This document shows, piece by piece, positions 17,201 through 28,904 of a stretch of 64,000 bases of DNA. Position 1 is the first letter of the stretch, and every line of letters begins with the position of its first letter. Origin of the DNA: Daphnia carinata (Eukaryota > Arthropoda > Branchiopoda > Diplostraca > Daphniidae); contig NC_081338.1 of the NCBI RefSeq assembly GCF_022539665.2, positions 186,001 to 250,000 on the forward strand, given 5' to 3'. The position numbers were made by a program, and so were the translations under genes. The notes below the pieces were generated by a model. That model did not search any database. It saw only the letters and a program-made list of their open reading frames with translations, and was not told where the DNA came from.

Positions 17201-20187
17201 TAGTGTTATAGAATCAGTTTCAATATCTACATTCAAACAGCATCAAATATACGTGTATTCAATGTGAATATAGTGTTATAGAATCAGTTTCAATATCTAC
17301 ATTCAAACAGCATCAAATATACGTGTATTCAATGTGAATATAGTGTTATAGAATCAGTTTCAATATCTACATTCAAACAGCATCAAATATACGTGTATTC
17401 AATGTGAATATAGTGTTATACAATGATTTCAATATCTACATTCAAACAGCATCAAATATACGTGTATTCAATGTGAATATAGTGTTATAGAGTGAGTTTC
17501 AATATCTACATTCAAACAGCATCAAATATACGTGTATTCAATGTGAATATAGTGTTATAGAATCAGTTTCAATATCTACATTCAAACAGCATCAAATATA
17601 CGTGTATTCAATGTGAATATAGTGTTATAGAATCAGTTTCAATATCTACATTCAAACAGCATCAAATATACGTGTATTCAATGTGAATATAGTGTTATAC
17701 AATCAGTTTCAATATCTACATTCAAACAGCATCAAATATACGTGTATTCAATGTGAATATAGTGTGATAGAATCAGTTTCAATATCTACATTCAAACAGC
17801 ATCAAATATACGTGTATTCAATGTGAATATAGTGTTATACAATCAGTTTCAATATCTACATTCAAACAGCATCAAATATACGTGTATTCAATGTGAATAT
17901 AGTGTTATAGAATCAGTTTCAATATCTACATTCAAACAGCATCAAATATACGTGTATTCAATGTGAATATAGTGTTATAGAATCAGTTTCAATATCTACA
18001 TTCAAACAGCATCAAATATACGTGTATTCAATGTGAATATAGTGTTATAGAATCAGTTTCAATATCTACATTCAAACAGCATCAAATATACGTGTATTCA
18101 ATGTGAATATAGTGTTATAGAATCAGTTTCAATATCTACATTCAAACAGTATCAAATATACGTGTATTCAATGTGAATATAGTGTGATACAATGAGTTTC
18201 AATATCTACATTCAAACAGCATCAAATATACGTGTATTCAATGTGAATATAGTGTTATAGAATCAGTTTCAATATCTACATTCAAACAGCATCAAATATA
18301 CGTGTATTCAATGTGAATATAGTGTTATAGAATCAGTTTCAATATCTACATTCAAACAGCATCAAATATACGTGTATTCAATGTGAATATAGTGTTATAG
18401 AATCAGTTTCAATATCTACATTCAAACACATCAAATATACGTGTATTCAATGTGAATATAGTGTGATACAGTGAGTTTCAATATCTACATTCAAACAGCA
18501 TCAAATATACGTGTATTCAATGTGAATATAGTGTTATAGAATCAGTTTCAATATCTACATTCAAACAGCATCAAATATACGTGTATTCAATGTGAATATA
18601 GTGTTATACAATGAGTTTCAATATCTACATTCAAACAGCATCAAATATACGTGTATTCAATGTGAATATAGTGTTATAGAATCAGTTTCAATATCTACAT
18701 TCAAACAGCATCAAATATACGTGTATTCAATGTGAATATAGTGTGATACAGTGAGTTTCAATATCTACATTCAAACAGCATCAAATATACGTGTATTCAA
18801 TGTGAATATAGTGTTATAGAATCAGTTTCAATATCTACATTCAAACAGCATCAAATATACGTGTATTCAATGTGAATATAGTGTTACACAGTCAGTTTCA
18901 ATATCTACATTCAAACAGCATCAAATACGTGTATTCAATGTGAATATAGTGTTATAGAATCAGTTTCAATATCTACATTCAAACAGCATCAAATATACGT
19001 GTATTCAATGTGAATATAGTGTTATACAGTGAGTTTCAATATCTGAAGTCAAACAGCATCAAATATTCGTGGATGCAATGTGAATATAGTGTGATAGAAT
19101 CAGTTTCAATATCTACATTCAAACAGCATCAAATATACGTGTATTCAATGTGAATATAGTGTTATAGAATCAGTTTCATGATCTACATTCAAACAGCATC
19201 AAATATACGTGTATTCAATGTGAATATAGTGTTATACAATCAGTTTCAATATCTACATTCAAACAGCATCAAATATACGTGTATTCAATGTGAATATAGT
19301 GTGATACAGAATCAGTTTCAATATCTACATTCAAACAGCATCAAATATACGTGTATTCAATGTGAATATAGTGTTATAGAATCAGTTTCATATCTACATT
19401 CAAACAGCATCAAATATACGTGTATTCAATGTGAATATAGTGTTATAGAATCAGTTTCAATATCTACATTCAAACAGCATCAAATATACGTGTATTCAAT
19501 GTGAATATAGTGTTATAGAATCAGTTTCATATCTACATTCAAACAGCATCAAATATACGTGTATTCAATGTGAATATAGTGTGATACAGTGAGTTTCAAT
19601 ATCTACATTCAAACAGCATCAAATATACGTGTATTCAATGTGAATATAGTGTTATACAATCAGTTTCAATATCTACATTCAAACAGCATCAAATATACGT
19701 GTATTCAATGTGAATATAGTGTGATACAGTGAGTTTCAATATCTACATTCAAACAGCATCAAATATACGTGTATTCAATGTGAATATAGTGTGATACAGT
19801 GAGTTTCAATATCTACATTCAAACAGCATCAAATATACGTGTATTCAATGTGAATATAGTGTGATACAGTGAGTTTCAATATCTACATTCAAACAGCATC
19901 AAATATACGTGTATTCAATGTGAATATAGTGTGATACAGTGAGTTTCAATATCTACATTCAAACAGCATCAAATATACGTGTATTCAATGTGAATATAGT
20001 GTGATACAGTGAGTTTCAATATCTACATTCAAACAGCATCAAATATACGTGTATTCAATGTGAATATAGTGTTATAGAATCAGTTTCATGATCTACATTT
20101 AAACAGTATCAAATATACGTGTATTCAATGTGAATATAGTATGATACAGTGAGTTTCAATATCTACATTAAAACAGCATCAAATATA
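8285..20187 (+). repeat. 70-bp satellite array, second block (inverted)
   Basis: The same 70-bp satellite as at 1-8184 but on the opposite strand, about 170 copies. The core now reads ATTCAATGTGAATATAGT. Monomers of the GTTATAGAATCAG and GTGATACAGTGAG types are mixed. Alternation is looser than in the other blocks, with runs of one type around 16980-18420. Small indels of 1-10 bp are common here (for example near 10200, 11255, 13905 and 14690). The array breaks off at 20187 inside a monomer where the foldback element begins. Confidence 0.97.
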
Positions 20188-20197
20188 AATCAGAGGT

Positions 20198-20343
20198 CGG
20201 AGAAAAAGGCCCAGACGAAAAAGGCCCAGACGAAAAAGGCCCGCGAAAAAGGCCCAGAAGAAAAAGGCCCATACGAAAAAGGCCCACTTTTTTCCAAATT
20301 CAAAAGTGGGCCTTTTTCTCCATTGGACTGGGCCTTTTTCTCC
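20198..20343 (+). repeat. Left terminal repeat array of the foldback
   Basis: Six direct copies of a 13-16-bp word with core AAAAAGGCCC (spacers such as AGACG, GCG, AGAAG, ATACG) are followed by two copies in reverse orientation (GGGCCTTTTT). The end can therefore fold into its own hairpin around 20285-20310. The right end at 25085-25230 is its mirror image, with the same number and order of units. Confidence 0.93.
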
Positions 20344-20399
20344 GATCAATTTCCATTTTCTTACAAACTTTATGTTTGTTTCGAAAATTGTATTTCCCA

Positions 20400-21560
20400 C
20401 CTTCTATTCCGTGGAATTTGGAATGTACAAAAGTTGCTGAAACCGTGATCTTCTTTAAGGTTTGCAGAGATCAAACAATGTTAGCGTTTGTGCGCTAGTT
20501 AATCTTTGATTATTTATTCGGTTGCAATCTAATTTCGGATTATATTAGTATTTATATATTGCTAATATCCCGTTTAATAAAGTTCATTTTTCACAATTTT
20601 TGTTTATTGAACTACCATCGCTTTTTTAAATATAATACAAAAAATAAATGGTTTTCGCACTTAGCCTTGTTCTGTCCACCCTCTTTCATTATTCCCCCAA
20701 TCCCCAGTCCATCTCCCATATAGCTTCTTTTTGTCGATACTTATGCCATAGGTAAAGACCACTGATTCGTTGGGAATACGGAAACTGAATGAGTTCCGCG
20801 GGGCTTTTGTGGTTGCTGGGAACAAAAATATATGTTACCACGAAGACTAGTTTATTATCATTAACATTTGATAAATAATGTTTATAGGAATAATATTACA
20901 AACTTAAATTATCGTCTGAGGCAAGGACCAAAACAAAGATTATGTAATTCAATATTGATTCTAATACCATTTATTCCTTATACATTTTCAATTCTTTTAA
21001 CACTTACAAAGAGCCCAATAAATATATTAAAATCATAACCTACTGCTATAAATGATTCTGTTCGTTCTTCGTGTCCTGTTTTCACCTTTTGCACATTTTC
21101 AAGCAGCTATTGATTACCTAATTACACATCACATAATACATTGAGATATAAGGAAGCTTTACACTTTACGTTAACAAAGCTACTAATAATGACAAATCAA
21201 TTTTCTACCATGACGGACTATTTTTTAAAATGAGAGTCTGTTATTAGTGAAGACACTAAACCTTTTTAAATGAATCTAAGATATTTTTTCTTCAAATTTT
21301 CCACGATCATGGAAGGCATGCCAGTGTATTTTTCTATAAAACTATCACGACATGGCTGCACATGAAAGAACAAGAGTTTAGCTCATCCATGAGTCAGTAT
21401 CAGTCTTTCATACGGTAAATTTGCCTTTTTTCTTTAGTTTATTCACTTTATGTTCTTTCTTTTCAGTTTTATTTTTCTTAATGTTGGCTTTTCTCTTTTT
21501 CTGTTGTTATTCCTTTCTCTTTTCCTTTTCTTCGATTCGTTCAGCGCAATTTATGTTACT
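20400..21560. other. Non-coding outer left arm of the foldback
   Basis: AT-rich sequence with no convincing open frame. It is mirrored with scattered substitutions at about 24035-25020. The segment around 20680-20830 (ending in GGGCTTTTGTGGTTGCTGGG) is the best conserved against its mirror copy. Confidence 0.75.
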
Positions 21561-22336
21561 TTCTGATTTGATCTCGTTCATTAATTGATTTGGCAAGCAA
21601 TTCCACATAGTCTTTTACCTATTGCAATACAGAAAGGTTAAAAGTTTTGAAGATCTTACAAATATTTTTGTCAAATTGAAAGTTTACCTGAAAACCTTCA
21701 GCTATTTGCAGAGCACCATTTCATGCCTGTTTCTATTCAATGCTTCTTGCATTCTCAGCTTCAGCTTGGCCTACCAAGATATTCATTTTTGGTTTAAGTT
21801 TTATTTTCTTTCATTTTAATCGTTGCCACTTCTGGATATAAAGTGGTCTTTTTCAGAATGGGTGAGGAATTAGATAGTTCTCCAAAATCAAATTTGCTGG
21901 AAACTAGGCAGCCTTCACTGTTAAAAATTGGTGTTGCCAGTGTACTTGCTAGTCTTGGTTGAGGAATTTCTGTTTTAACAAACTCTGAAAGACCAGAGGT
22001 TGATGACACAGATACTGCCTTGGTGGCTCGAGCATGTTTGGCAATTCAGGACCTCTTCTTCTTACTTTTTCTTTTTAATTTCTTCTTCATTCCCTCTAAC
22101 TTCCGTTTAAATTGGATTTTCGTTGCCTTATCAGACAATTCCAGCTTTTCCTCTGAAAATCAATGGAATAAACTGGCCGGTCTTCCTTAAATGTAAATGT
22201 TAACACATACCTGTTAAGTGTGAGGCGTTCATTCAGTTTATGTTCTTTCTTCTCAGTTTTCTTTTTCTTAATGTTGGCTTTTCTCGTTTTCTGTTGTTAT
22301 TCCTTTCTCTTTTCCTATTCTTCGATGCGTTCAGCC
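21560..22336 (-). pseudogene. Spliced-gene fragment in the left arm
   Basis: The reverse strand carries the same exon-intron pattern as the two forward copies at 22337-23199 and 23200-23990. One intron runs from GTATGTGTTAAC to ATTTTCAG, another from GTAAACTTTC to TTGCAATAG. The exons encode a lysine-rich coil (a KLELSDK-type segment) and a serine-threonine-rich segment containing SSTSGLSEFVKTEIP. A TGA follows the lysine-rich coil in all three copies, so it may be a true stop. I do not recognise the family. It is probably cargo of, or a degenerate protein from, the foldback. Confidence 0.5.
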
Positions 22337-23199
22337 AACTTCTAGTGTATCTACAGTTGACGATCTCAATAGCAATAAGGTTGGTGTTGAACAAGAAGAT
22401 TGTCTAGCAGCTAACACCTCACACTTAACAGGTATGTGTTGATCTTTACGTTCAAGGAAGACTGACCAGCTTATTCCATCCATTTTCAGGGAAAAGGCTG
22501 GATTTGTCTGATAGGACAATGAAAACCAAACTTAAAAGGAGTTAGAAAAATTGCAGAAGAAGAAATTAAAAAAGAAAAATAACAAGAAGTGGTCCTGAAT
22601 TGCCAAACTTGCACAAGCCACCGAGGCAGCATCAGTGTCATCAACCTCTGATCCGACAGAGTTTGTCAAAACAGGTATTCCTGAACCAAGACCAACAAGT
22701 ACACTGCTAACACAAATTTTCAACAGTGAAGGCTGTCTAGTATTCAACAAATTTGATTTAGGAGAACTATCTTATCCCTCACCCATTCTGAACAAGACCA
22801 CTTTAGATTCAAAAGTGGCAACGATAAAAAAAAAAACTCAAAGCCAAAGTGAAAATCTTGGATGGCCAAACTGAAGTTGAATGCGATAAGTATTGAAGAG
22901 AAACAGGCGTGAAAAGGTGCTCTGCAAAGAGCAGAAGGTTTTCAGGTAAACTTTCAATTTGACAAACATATTTTTAAGATTTTAAATAATTTAACCTTTC
23001 TGTATTGCAATAGGTGAAAAACAATGTGGAATTGCTTGCTAAATCTATTAAGAAACAAGATGAAATCAAATCAAATTGTAAAAGAAGTTGGCTGAACGCA
23101 TCGAAGAATAGGAAAAGAGAAAGGAATAACAACAGAAAACGAGAAAAGCAAACACTAAGAAAAAGAAAACTGAAAATAAAGAACATAAACCGAATGAAC
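22337..23199 (+). pseudogene. Spliced-gene fragment, forward unit 1
   Basis: First of two tandem forward units with a 785-bp period. The exon at about 22338-22430 reads ...TVDDLNSNKVGVEQEDCL and ends at a GTATGT donor. After an intron of about 55-60 nt ending TTTTCAG comes a lysine-rich coil. Next come a TGA, a segment with STSDPTEFVKTGIPEPR, an intron (about 22947-23012, GTAAAC to GCAATAG), and an exon starting VKNNVELLAKSIKKQ. The reading frame is interrupted several times. The spacer of the large palindrome lies within this unit, so this copy is not palindromic with the left arm along its full length. Confidence 0.5.
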
Positions 23200-23990
23200 A
23201 CCTCACACTTAACAGGTATGTGTTAACATTTACATTTAAGGAAGACCGGCCAGTTTATTCCATTGATTTTCAGGGAAAAAGCTGGAATTGTCTGATAAGA
23301 CAACGAAAATCAAACTTAAACGGAAGTTAGAGGGAATGAACAAGAAATTAAAAAGGAAAAGTAAGAAGAAGAGGTCCTGAATTGCCAAACATGCTCGAGC
23401 CACCAAGGCAGCATCTGTGTCATCAACCTCTGGTCTTTCAGAGTTTGTTAAAACAGAAATTCCTGAAGCAAGACTAGCAAGTACACTGGCAACACCAATT
23501 TTTAACAGTGGAGGCTGCCTAGTTTCCGGCAAATTTGACTTTGGAGAACTATCTAATTCCTCACCCATTCTGAATAAGACCACTTTAGATCCAGAAGTGG
23601 CAACGATTAAAATGAAAGAAAATAAAACTTAAACCAAAAATGAAAATCTTGGTAGGCCAAGCTGAAGTTGAAAATGCAACAAGTATTGAAGAGAAACAGG
23701 CACGAAATGGTGCTCTGCAAATAGCTGAAGGTTTTCAGGTAAACTTTCAATTTGACAAAAATATTTGTAAGATCTTGAAAACTTTTAACCTTTCTGTATT
23801 GCAATAGGTAAAAGACTATGTGGAATTGCTTGCCAAACCGAATAATGAACGAGATCAAATCAAATCAGAGAGTAACAAAAATTGCGCTGAACGAATCGAA
23901 GAAAAGGAAAAGAGAAGGGAATAACAACAGAAAAGGAGAAAAGCCAACATTAAGAAAAAGAAAACTGAAAAGAAAGAACATAAAGTGAAT
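23200..23990 (+). pseudogene. Spliced-gene fragment, forward unit 2 (right arm)
   Basis: Second tandem unit. It has the same GTATGT...TTTTCAG intron (about 23214-23272), then an exon with GKKLELSDKTTKIKLKRK and a lysine-rich tail ending in TGA. The SSTSGLSEFVKTEIPEAR segment follows, and the frame then shifts. An exon reading ...EEKQARNGALQIAEGFQ meets the GTAAACTTTC...GCAATAG intron (about 23740-23807). The last exon starts VKDYVELLAKPNNERDQ. It is better preserved than unit 1 but still broken. Function unknown; the product would be basic and partly coiled-coil. Confidence 0.5.
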
Positions 23991-25084
23991 AAACTAAAGA
24001 AAAAAGGCAAATTTATCGCATGAAAAACTGATACTGACTGATGGATCAGCTAAACTTGTGTTCTTTCATGTGCAGCCATGTCGTGATAGTTTTTTAGAAA
24101 AATACACTGATATGCCTTCCATGATCGTGGAAAATTTGAAGAAAAAAAATCTTAGATTCAATTTAAAAGGTTTAGTGTCTTCACTAATAAGAGACTCTCA
24201 TAAAAAAAAATCCGTCGTAGTAGAAAATTGATTTGTCATTATTAGTAGCTTTGCTAACGTAAAGTGTAAAGCTTCCTTATATCTCAATGTAGTATGTCAT
24301 GTGTAATTAGGTAATCAATAGCTGCTTGAAAATGTACAAAAGGTGAAAACAGGACACGAAGAACGAACAAAATCATTTATAGCAGTAGGTTATGATTTTA
24401 ATATATTTATTGGGCTCTTTGTAATTGTTAAAAGAATTGAAAATGTATAAAGAATAAATGGTATTAGAATCAATATTGGATTACAATAGTCTTTGTTTTG
24501 GTCCTTGCTTCAGACGATAGTTCAAGTTTGTACTATTATTCCTATAAACATTATTTATCAAATGTTAATAATAATAAACTAGTCTTCGTGGTAACATATA
24601 TTTTTGTTCCCAGCAACCACAAAAGCCCCGCGGAACTCATTCAGTTTCCTTATTCACAACGAATCAGTGGTCTTTACCTATGGCATAAGTATCGACAAAG
24701 GGAAGTTATAAGGGAGATGGACTGGGGGTTGGGGGAATAATCAAAGAGGGTGGACAGAACAAGGCTAAGTGCGAAAAACATTAATTTCTTGTATTATATT
24801 AAAAAAAGCCGATAGTAGTTCAATAAACAAAAATTGTGAAAAATGAACTTTATTTAACGGGATATTAGCAATATATAAATACTAACGTAATCCGAAATCA
24901 GATTGCTAACGAATAAATAATCAAAGATTAACTAACGTACATACGCTAACATTGTTTGATCTCGGCAAACCTTATAGAAGGTAACGGTTTCAGCAACCTA
25001 TGTACATTCCACTTTCCACGGAATAGGAGGTTGGAAATATATTTTGAAAATAAATATAAAGTTTGTGGGAACATGGAAATTAAA
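23991..25084. other. Outer right arm of the foldback
   Basis: Mirror of the outer left arm. A short open stretch at about 24040-24200 reads LVFFHVQPCRDSFLEKY and could be one more exon of the carried gene. It is also present reverse-complemented near 21230-21400. Otherwise AT-rich and without recognisable coding content. Confidence 0.6.
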
Positions 25085-25230
25085 CGGAGAAAAAGGCCCA
25101 GTCAATGGAGAAAAAGGCCCACTTTTGAATTTGGAAAAAAGTGGGCCTTTTTCGTATGGGCCTTTTTCGTCTGGGCCTTTTTCGCGGGCCTTTTTCGTCT
25201 GGGCCTTTTTCGTCTGGGCCTTTTTCTCCG
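25085..25230 (-). repeat. Right terminal repeat array of the foldback
   Basis: Mirror image of 20198-20343: two copies of AAAAAGGCCC followed by six of GGGCCTTTTT. Immediately outside lies CGCCAATCGT (25229-25238), which also borders the unrelated small foldback at 60731-60740. Confidence 0.93.
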
Positions 25231-25240
25231 CCAATCGTTT

Positions 25241-28196
25241 TAGAATCAGTTTCATAATCTACATTCAAACAGTATCAAATATACGTGTATTCAATGTGAA
25301 TATAGTATGATACAGTGAGTTTCAACATCTACATTCAAACAGCATCAAATATACGTGTATTCAATGTGAATATAGTATGATACAGTGAGTTTCAATAACT
25401 ACATTCAAACAGCATCAAATATACGTGTATTCAATGTGAATATAGTGTTATAGAATCAGTTTCATGATCTATATTCAAACAGTATCAAATATACGTGTAT
25501 TCAATGTGAATATAGTATGATACAGTGAGTTTCAATATCTACATTCAAACAGTATCAAATATACGTGTATTCAATGTGAATATAGTATGATACAGTGAGT
25601 TTCAATATCTACATTCAAACAGTATCAAATATACGTGTATTCAATGTGAATATAGTATGATACAGTGAGTTTCAATACCTACATTCAAACAGCATCAAAT
25701 ATACGTGTATTCAATGTGAATATAGTGTTATAGAATCAGTTTCATGATCTACATTCAAACAGTATCAAATATACGTGTATTCAATGTGAATATAGTATGA
25801 TACAGTGAGTTTCAATATCTACATTCAAACAGTATCAAATATACGTGTATTCAATGTGAATATAGTATGATACAGTGAGTTTCAATATCTACATTCAAAC
25901 AGCATCAAATATACGTGTATTAAATGTGAATATAGTGTTATAGAATCATTTTCATGATCCACATTCAAACAGTATCATATATACGTGTATTCAATGTGAA
26001 TATAGTGTTATAGAATCAGTTTCATGATCTACATTCAAACAGTATCAAATATACGTGTATTCAATATGAATATAGTATGATACAGTGAGTTTCAATATCT
26101 ACATTGAAACAGGATCAAATATACGTGTATTCAATGTGAATATAGTGTTATAGAATTAGTTTCATGATCGACATTCAAACAGTATCAAATATACGTGTAT
26201 TAAATATGAATATAGTATGATACAGTGAGTTTCAATATCTACATTCAAACAGCATCAAATATACGTGTATTCAATGTGAATATAGTGTTATAGAATCAGT
26301 TTCATGATCTACATTCAAGCAGTATCAAATATACGTGTATTCAATGTGAATATAGTATGATACAGTGAGTTTCAATATCTACATTCAAACAGCATCAAAT
26401 ATACGTGTATTCAATGTGAATATAGTGTTTTAGAATCAGTTTCATGATCTACATTCAAACAGTATCAAATATACGTGTATTCAATGTGAATATAGTATGA
26501 TACAGTGAGTTTCAACATCTACATTCAAACAGCATCAAATATACGTGTATTCAATGTGAATATAGTATGATACAGTGAGTTTCAATATCTACATTCAAAC
26601 AGCATCAAATATACGTGTATTCAATGTGAATATATTGTTATAGAATCAGTTTCATCATCTACATTGAAACAGTATCATATATACGTGTATTCAATGTGAA
26701 TATAGTGTTATAGAATCAGTTTCATGATCGACATTCAAACAGTATCAAATATATGTGTATTCAATATGAATATAGTATGATACAGTGAGTTTCAATATCT
26801 ACATTAAAACAGCATCAAATATACGTGTATTCAATGTGAATATAGTGTTATAGAATCAGTTTCATGATCTACATTCAAACAGTATCAAATGTACGTGTAT
26901 TTAATGTGAATATAGTATGATACAGTTAGTTTCAATATCTACATTCAAACAGCATCAAATATACGTGTATTCAATGTGAATATAGTGTTATAGAATCAGT
27001 TTCATGATCTACATTCAAACAGTATCAAATATACGTGTATTCAATGTGAATATAGTATGATACAGTGAGTTTCAATATCTACATTCAAAGAGCATCAAAT
27101 ATACGTGTATTCAATGTGAATATAGTATGATACAGTGAGTTTCAATATCTACATTCAAACAGCATCAAATATACGTGTATTCAATGTGAATATAGTGTTA
27201 TAGAATCAGTTTCATGATCTTCATTGAAACAGTATCATATATACGTGTATTCAATGTGAATATAGTGTTATAGAATCAGTTTCATGATCCACATTCAAAC
27301 AGTATCAAATATACGTGTATTCAATGTGAATATAGTATGATACAGTGAGTTTCAATTTCTACATTCAAACAGCATCAAATATACGTGTATTCAATGTGAA
27401 TATAGTGTTATAGAATCAGTTTCATGATCTACATTCAAACAGTATCAAATATACGTGTATACAATGTGAATATAGTGTTATAGAATCAGTTTCATGATCT
27501 ACATTCAAACAGTATCAAATATACGTGTATTCAATATGAATATAGTATGATACAGTGAGTTTCAATATCTACATTGAAACAGGATCAAATATACGTGTAT
27601 TCAATGTGAATATAGTGTTATAGAATCAGTTTCATGATCTACATTCAAACAGTATCATATATACGTGTATTCAATGTGAATATAGTATGATACAGCGAGT
27701 TTCAATATCTACATTCAAACAGCATCAAATATACGTGTATTCAATGTGAATATAGTATGATACAGTGAGTTTCAATATCTACATTCAAACAGCGTCAAAT
27801 ATACGTGTATTCAATGTGAATATAGTGTTATAGAATCAGTTTCATGATCTACATTCAAACAGTATCAAATATACGTGTATTCAATGTGAATATAGTATGA
27901 TACAGTGAGTTTCAATATCTACATTCAAACAGCATCAAATATACGTGTATTCAATGTGAATATAGTATGATACAGTGAGTTTCAATATCTACATTCAAAC
28001 AGCATCAAATATACGTGTATTCAATGTGAATATAGTGTTATAGAATCATTTTCATGATCTACATTCAAACAGTATCAAATATACGTGTATTCAATGTGAA
28101 TATAGTGTTATAGAATCAGTTTCATGATCTACATTCAAACAGTATCAAATATACGTGTATTCAATGTGAATATAGTATGATACAGCGAGTTTCAAT
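25241..28196 (+). repeat. 70-bp satellite array, third block
   Basis: About 42 copies of the same satellite in the same orientation as the second block. Here the register is almost free of indels: every unit is 70 bp. The two types commonly appear as alternating dimers (GTATGATACAGTGAG then GTGTTATAGAATCAG). Point differences such as CATGATCGAC, TCATATATAC and GGATCAAAT are more frequent than in block two. Confidence 0.97.
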
Positions 28197-28296
28197 NNNN
28201 NNNNNNNNNNNNNNNNNNNNNNNNNNNNNNNNNNNNNNNNNNNNNNNNNNNNNNNNNNNNNNNNNNNNNNNNNNNNNNNNNNNNNNNNNNNNNNNN
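28197..28296. other. Assembly gap (100 N)
   Basis: A 100-N placeholder between satellite and the interior of retroelement 1. The 5' LTR, leader and most of gag of that element are missing here. Confidence 0.99.
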
Positions 28297-28298
28297 TA

Positions 28299-28904
28299 AG
28301 AAAATCTGATCAAAACCAGACCATAGTTGAAGGTCGACTCATAAACACAGTCAAAAGAATGAGAGATTATACCAAAATCAAAATTCTGATGCAAGGCATT
28401 TTACCAAAATTCAGAGCAGAGCTCTATTTTCGAATGCCCGAAGACCCTGAAGATTTTGATCAGCTTTGTAAACAATTAATCATATCCGAAGGTATCCTAT
28501 ATAGCAAGGAAACTGCAGAAGATAAGGAAATAAATGCGGTGATAGCAGGGATAACGCACCACGCGAAACACCCAGACACCGAACTTTCACAACAAAAGAC
28601 AGAAATTGAATTCTTAAAACAAAAAATTCTAGAACTGGAAAAAACTAATAAAAACGGTAACTTGGCACAGGATACTGATATAACCATAGCAGCAGCAGAT
28701 CGATACGAACCAAGATCCTCACGATCAAGTGATCGGTACTCCAGATCACAAAATCCGCGAGTTCGATTCGACGAGAGATCAAATAGCAGAGGCCCAAATA
28801 AGATTATTATCTGTTACAAGTGCAATAAAAAAGGACACATTGCACGAGAATGTTGGACAGATATGGCACGTATCAACAACCCGAACCACCGTCCAATGCA
28901 GTAA
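28299..28904 (+). CDS. gag: Gag, C-terminal part (nucleocapsid)
   Basis: The frame is open from the gap edge to a TAA at 28902-28904, so only the C-terminal 200 or so residues are present. Near the end it has one CCHC zinc knuckle, CYKCNKKGHIAREC (about 28812-28853), which binds genomic RNA during particle assembly. Upstream are a region with PKFRAELYFRMPEDPEDF, typical of the Gag capsid C-terminal region in gypsy elements, and a short glutamate/lysine coil. Arginine/serine-rich sequence (SRSSDRYSRSQNPR) precedes the knuckle. The pol frame overlaps the end in the -1 frame. The first ATG visible (28359) is not the true start. Confidence 0.9.
   Translation, partial: RKSDQNQTIVEGRLINTVKRMRDYTKIKILMQGILPKFRAELYFRMPEDPEDFDQLCKQLIISEGILYSKETAEDKEINAVIAGITHHAKHPDTELSQQKTEIEFLKQKILELEKTNKNGNLAQDTDITIAAADRYEPRSSRSSDRYSRSQNPRVRFDERSNSRGPNKIIICYKCNKKGHIARECWTDMARINNPNHRPMQ

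Larger units (their letters stand above)
20198..25230. mobile_element. Large foldback element inserted in the satellite
   Basis: About 5.0 kb of non-satellite DNA interrupts the array. It is a near-palindrome. The left arm (20198-22336) reappears reverse-complemented as the right arm (23087-25230), around a unique spacer of about 750 bp. The outermost matching word is CGGAGAAAAAGGCCC. Each end carries eight copies of an AAAAAGGCCC core, six one way and two the other. The arms hold duplicated gene fragments rather than an intact transposase. The architecture (long inverted arms with subterminal direct repeats) is that of foldback (FB-like) elements. No clean target-site duplication is visible, and about 29 bp of the interrupted monomer is missing. 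Two inverted copies of one transposon is an alternative reading. Confidence 0.85.

Noticed and set aside
16165..19504. Open frames of 60-108 codons in the satellite, such as those starting MSFNIYIQTASN or MIYIQTASN
   Set aside because: Three 70-bp monomers make 210 bp, a multiple of three, so frames stay open by arithmetic. The peptides are just the repeat translated, and there is no independent codon signal.
20149..20448. Open frames through the AAAAAGGCCC arrays (KKAQTKKAQTKKA-type peptides)
   Set aside because: They translate the terminal repeats of the foldback and are mirrored at the other end. There is no sign of coding selection.
20188..25250. AATCAG as a 6-bp target duplication of the large foldback
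   Set aside because: AATCAG is part of the satellite monomer itself and occurs in many units. The two sides do not meet the inverted ends at the same distance.
1..28196. CRISPR-like array
   Set aside because: Monomers are contiguous at 70 bp with no unique spacers, and the sequence is eukaryotic.
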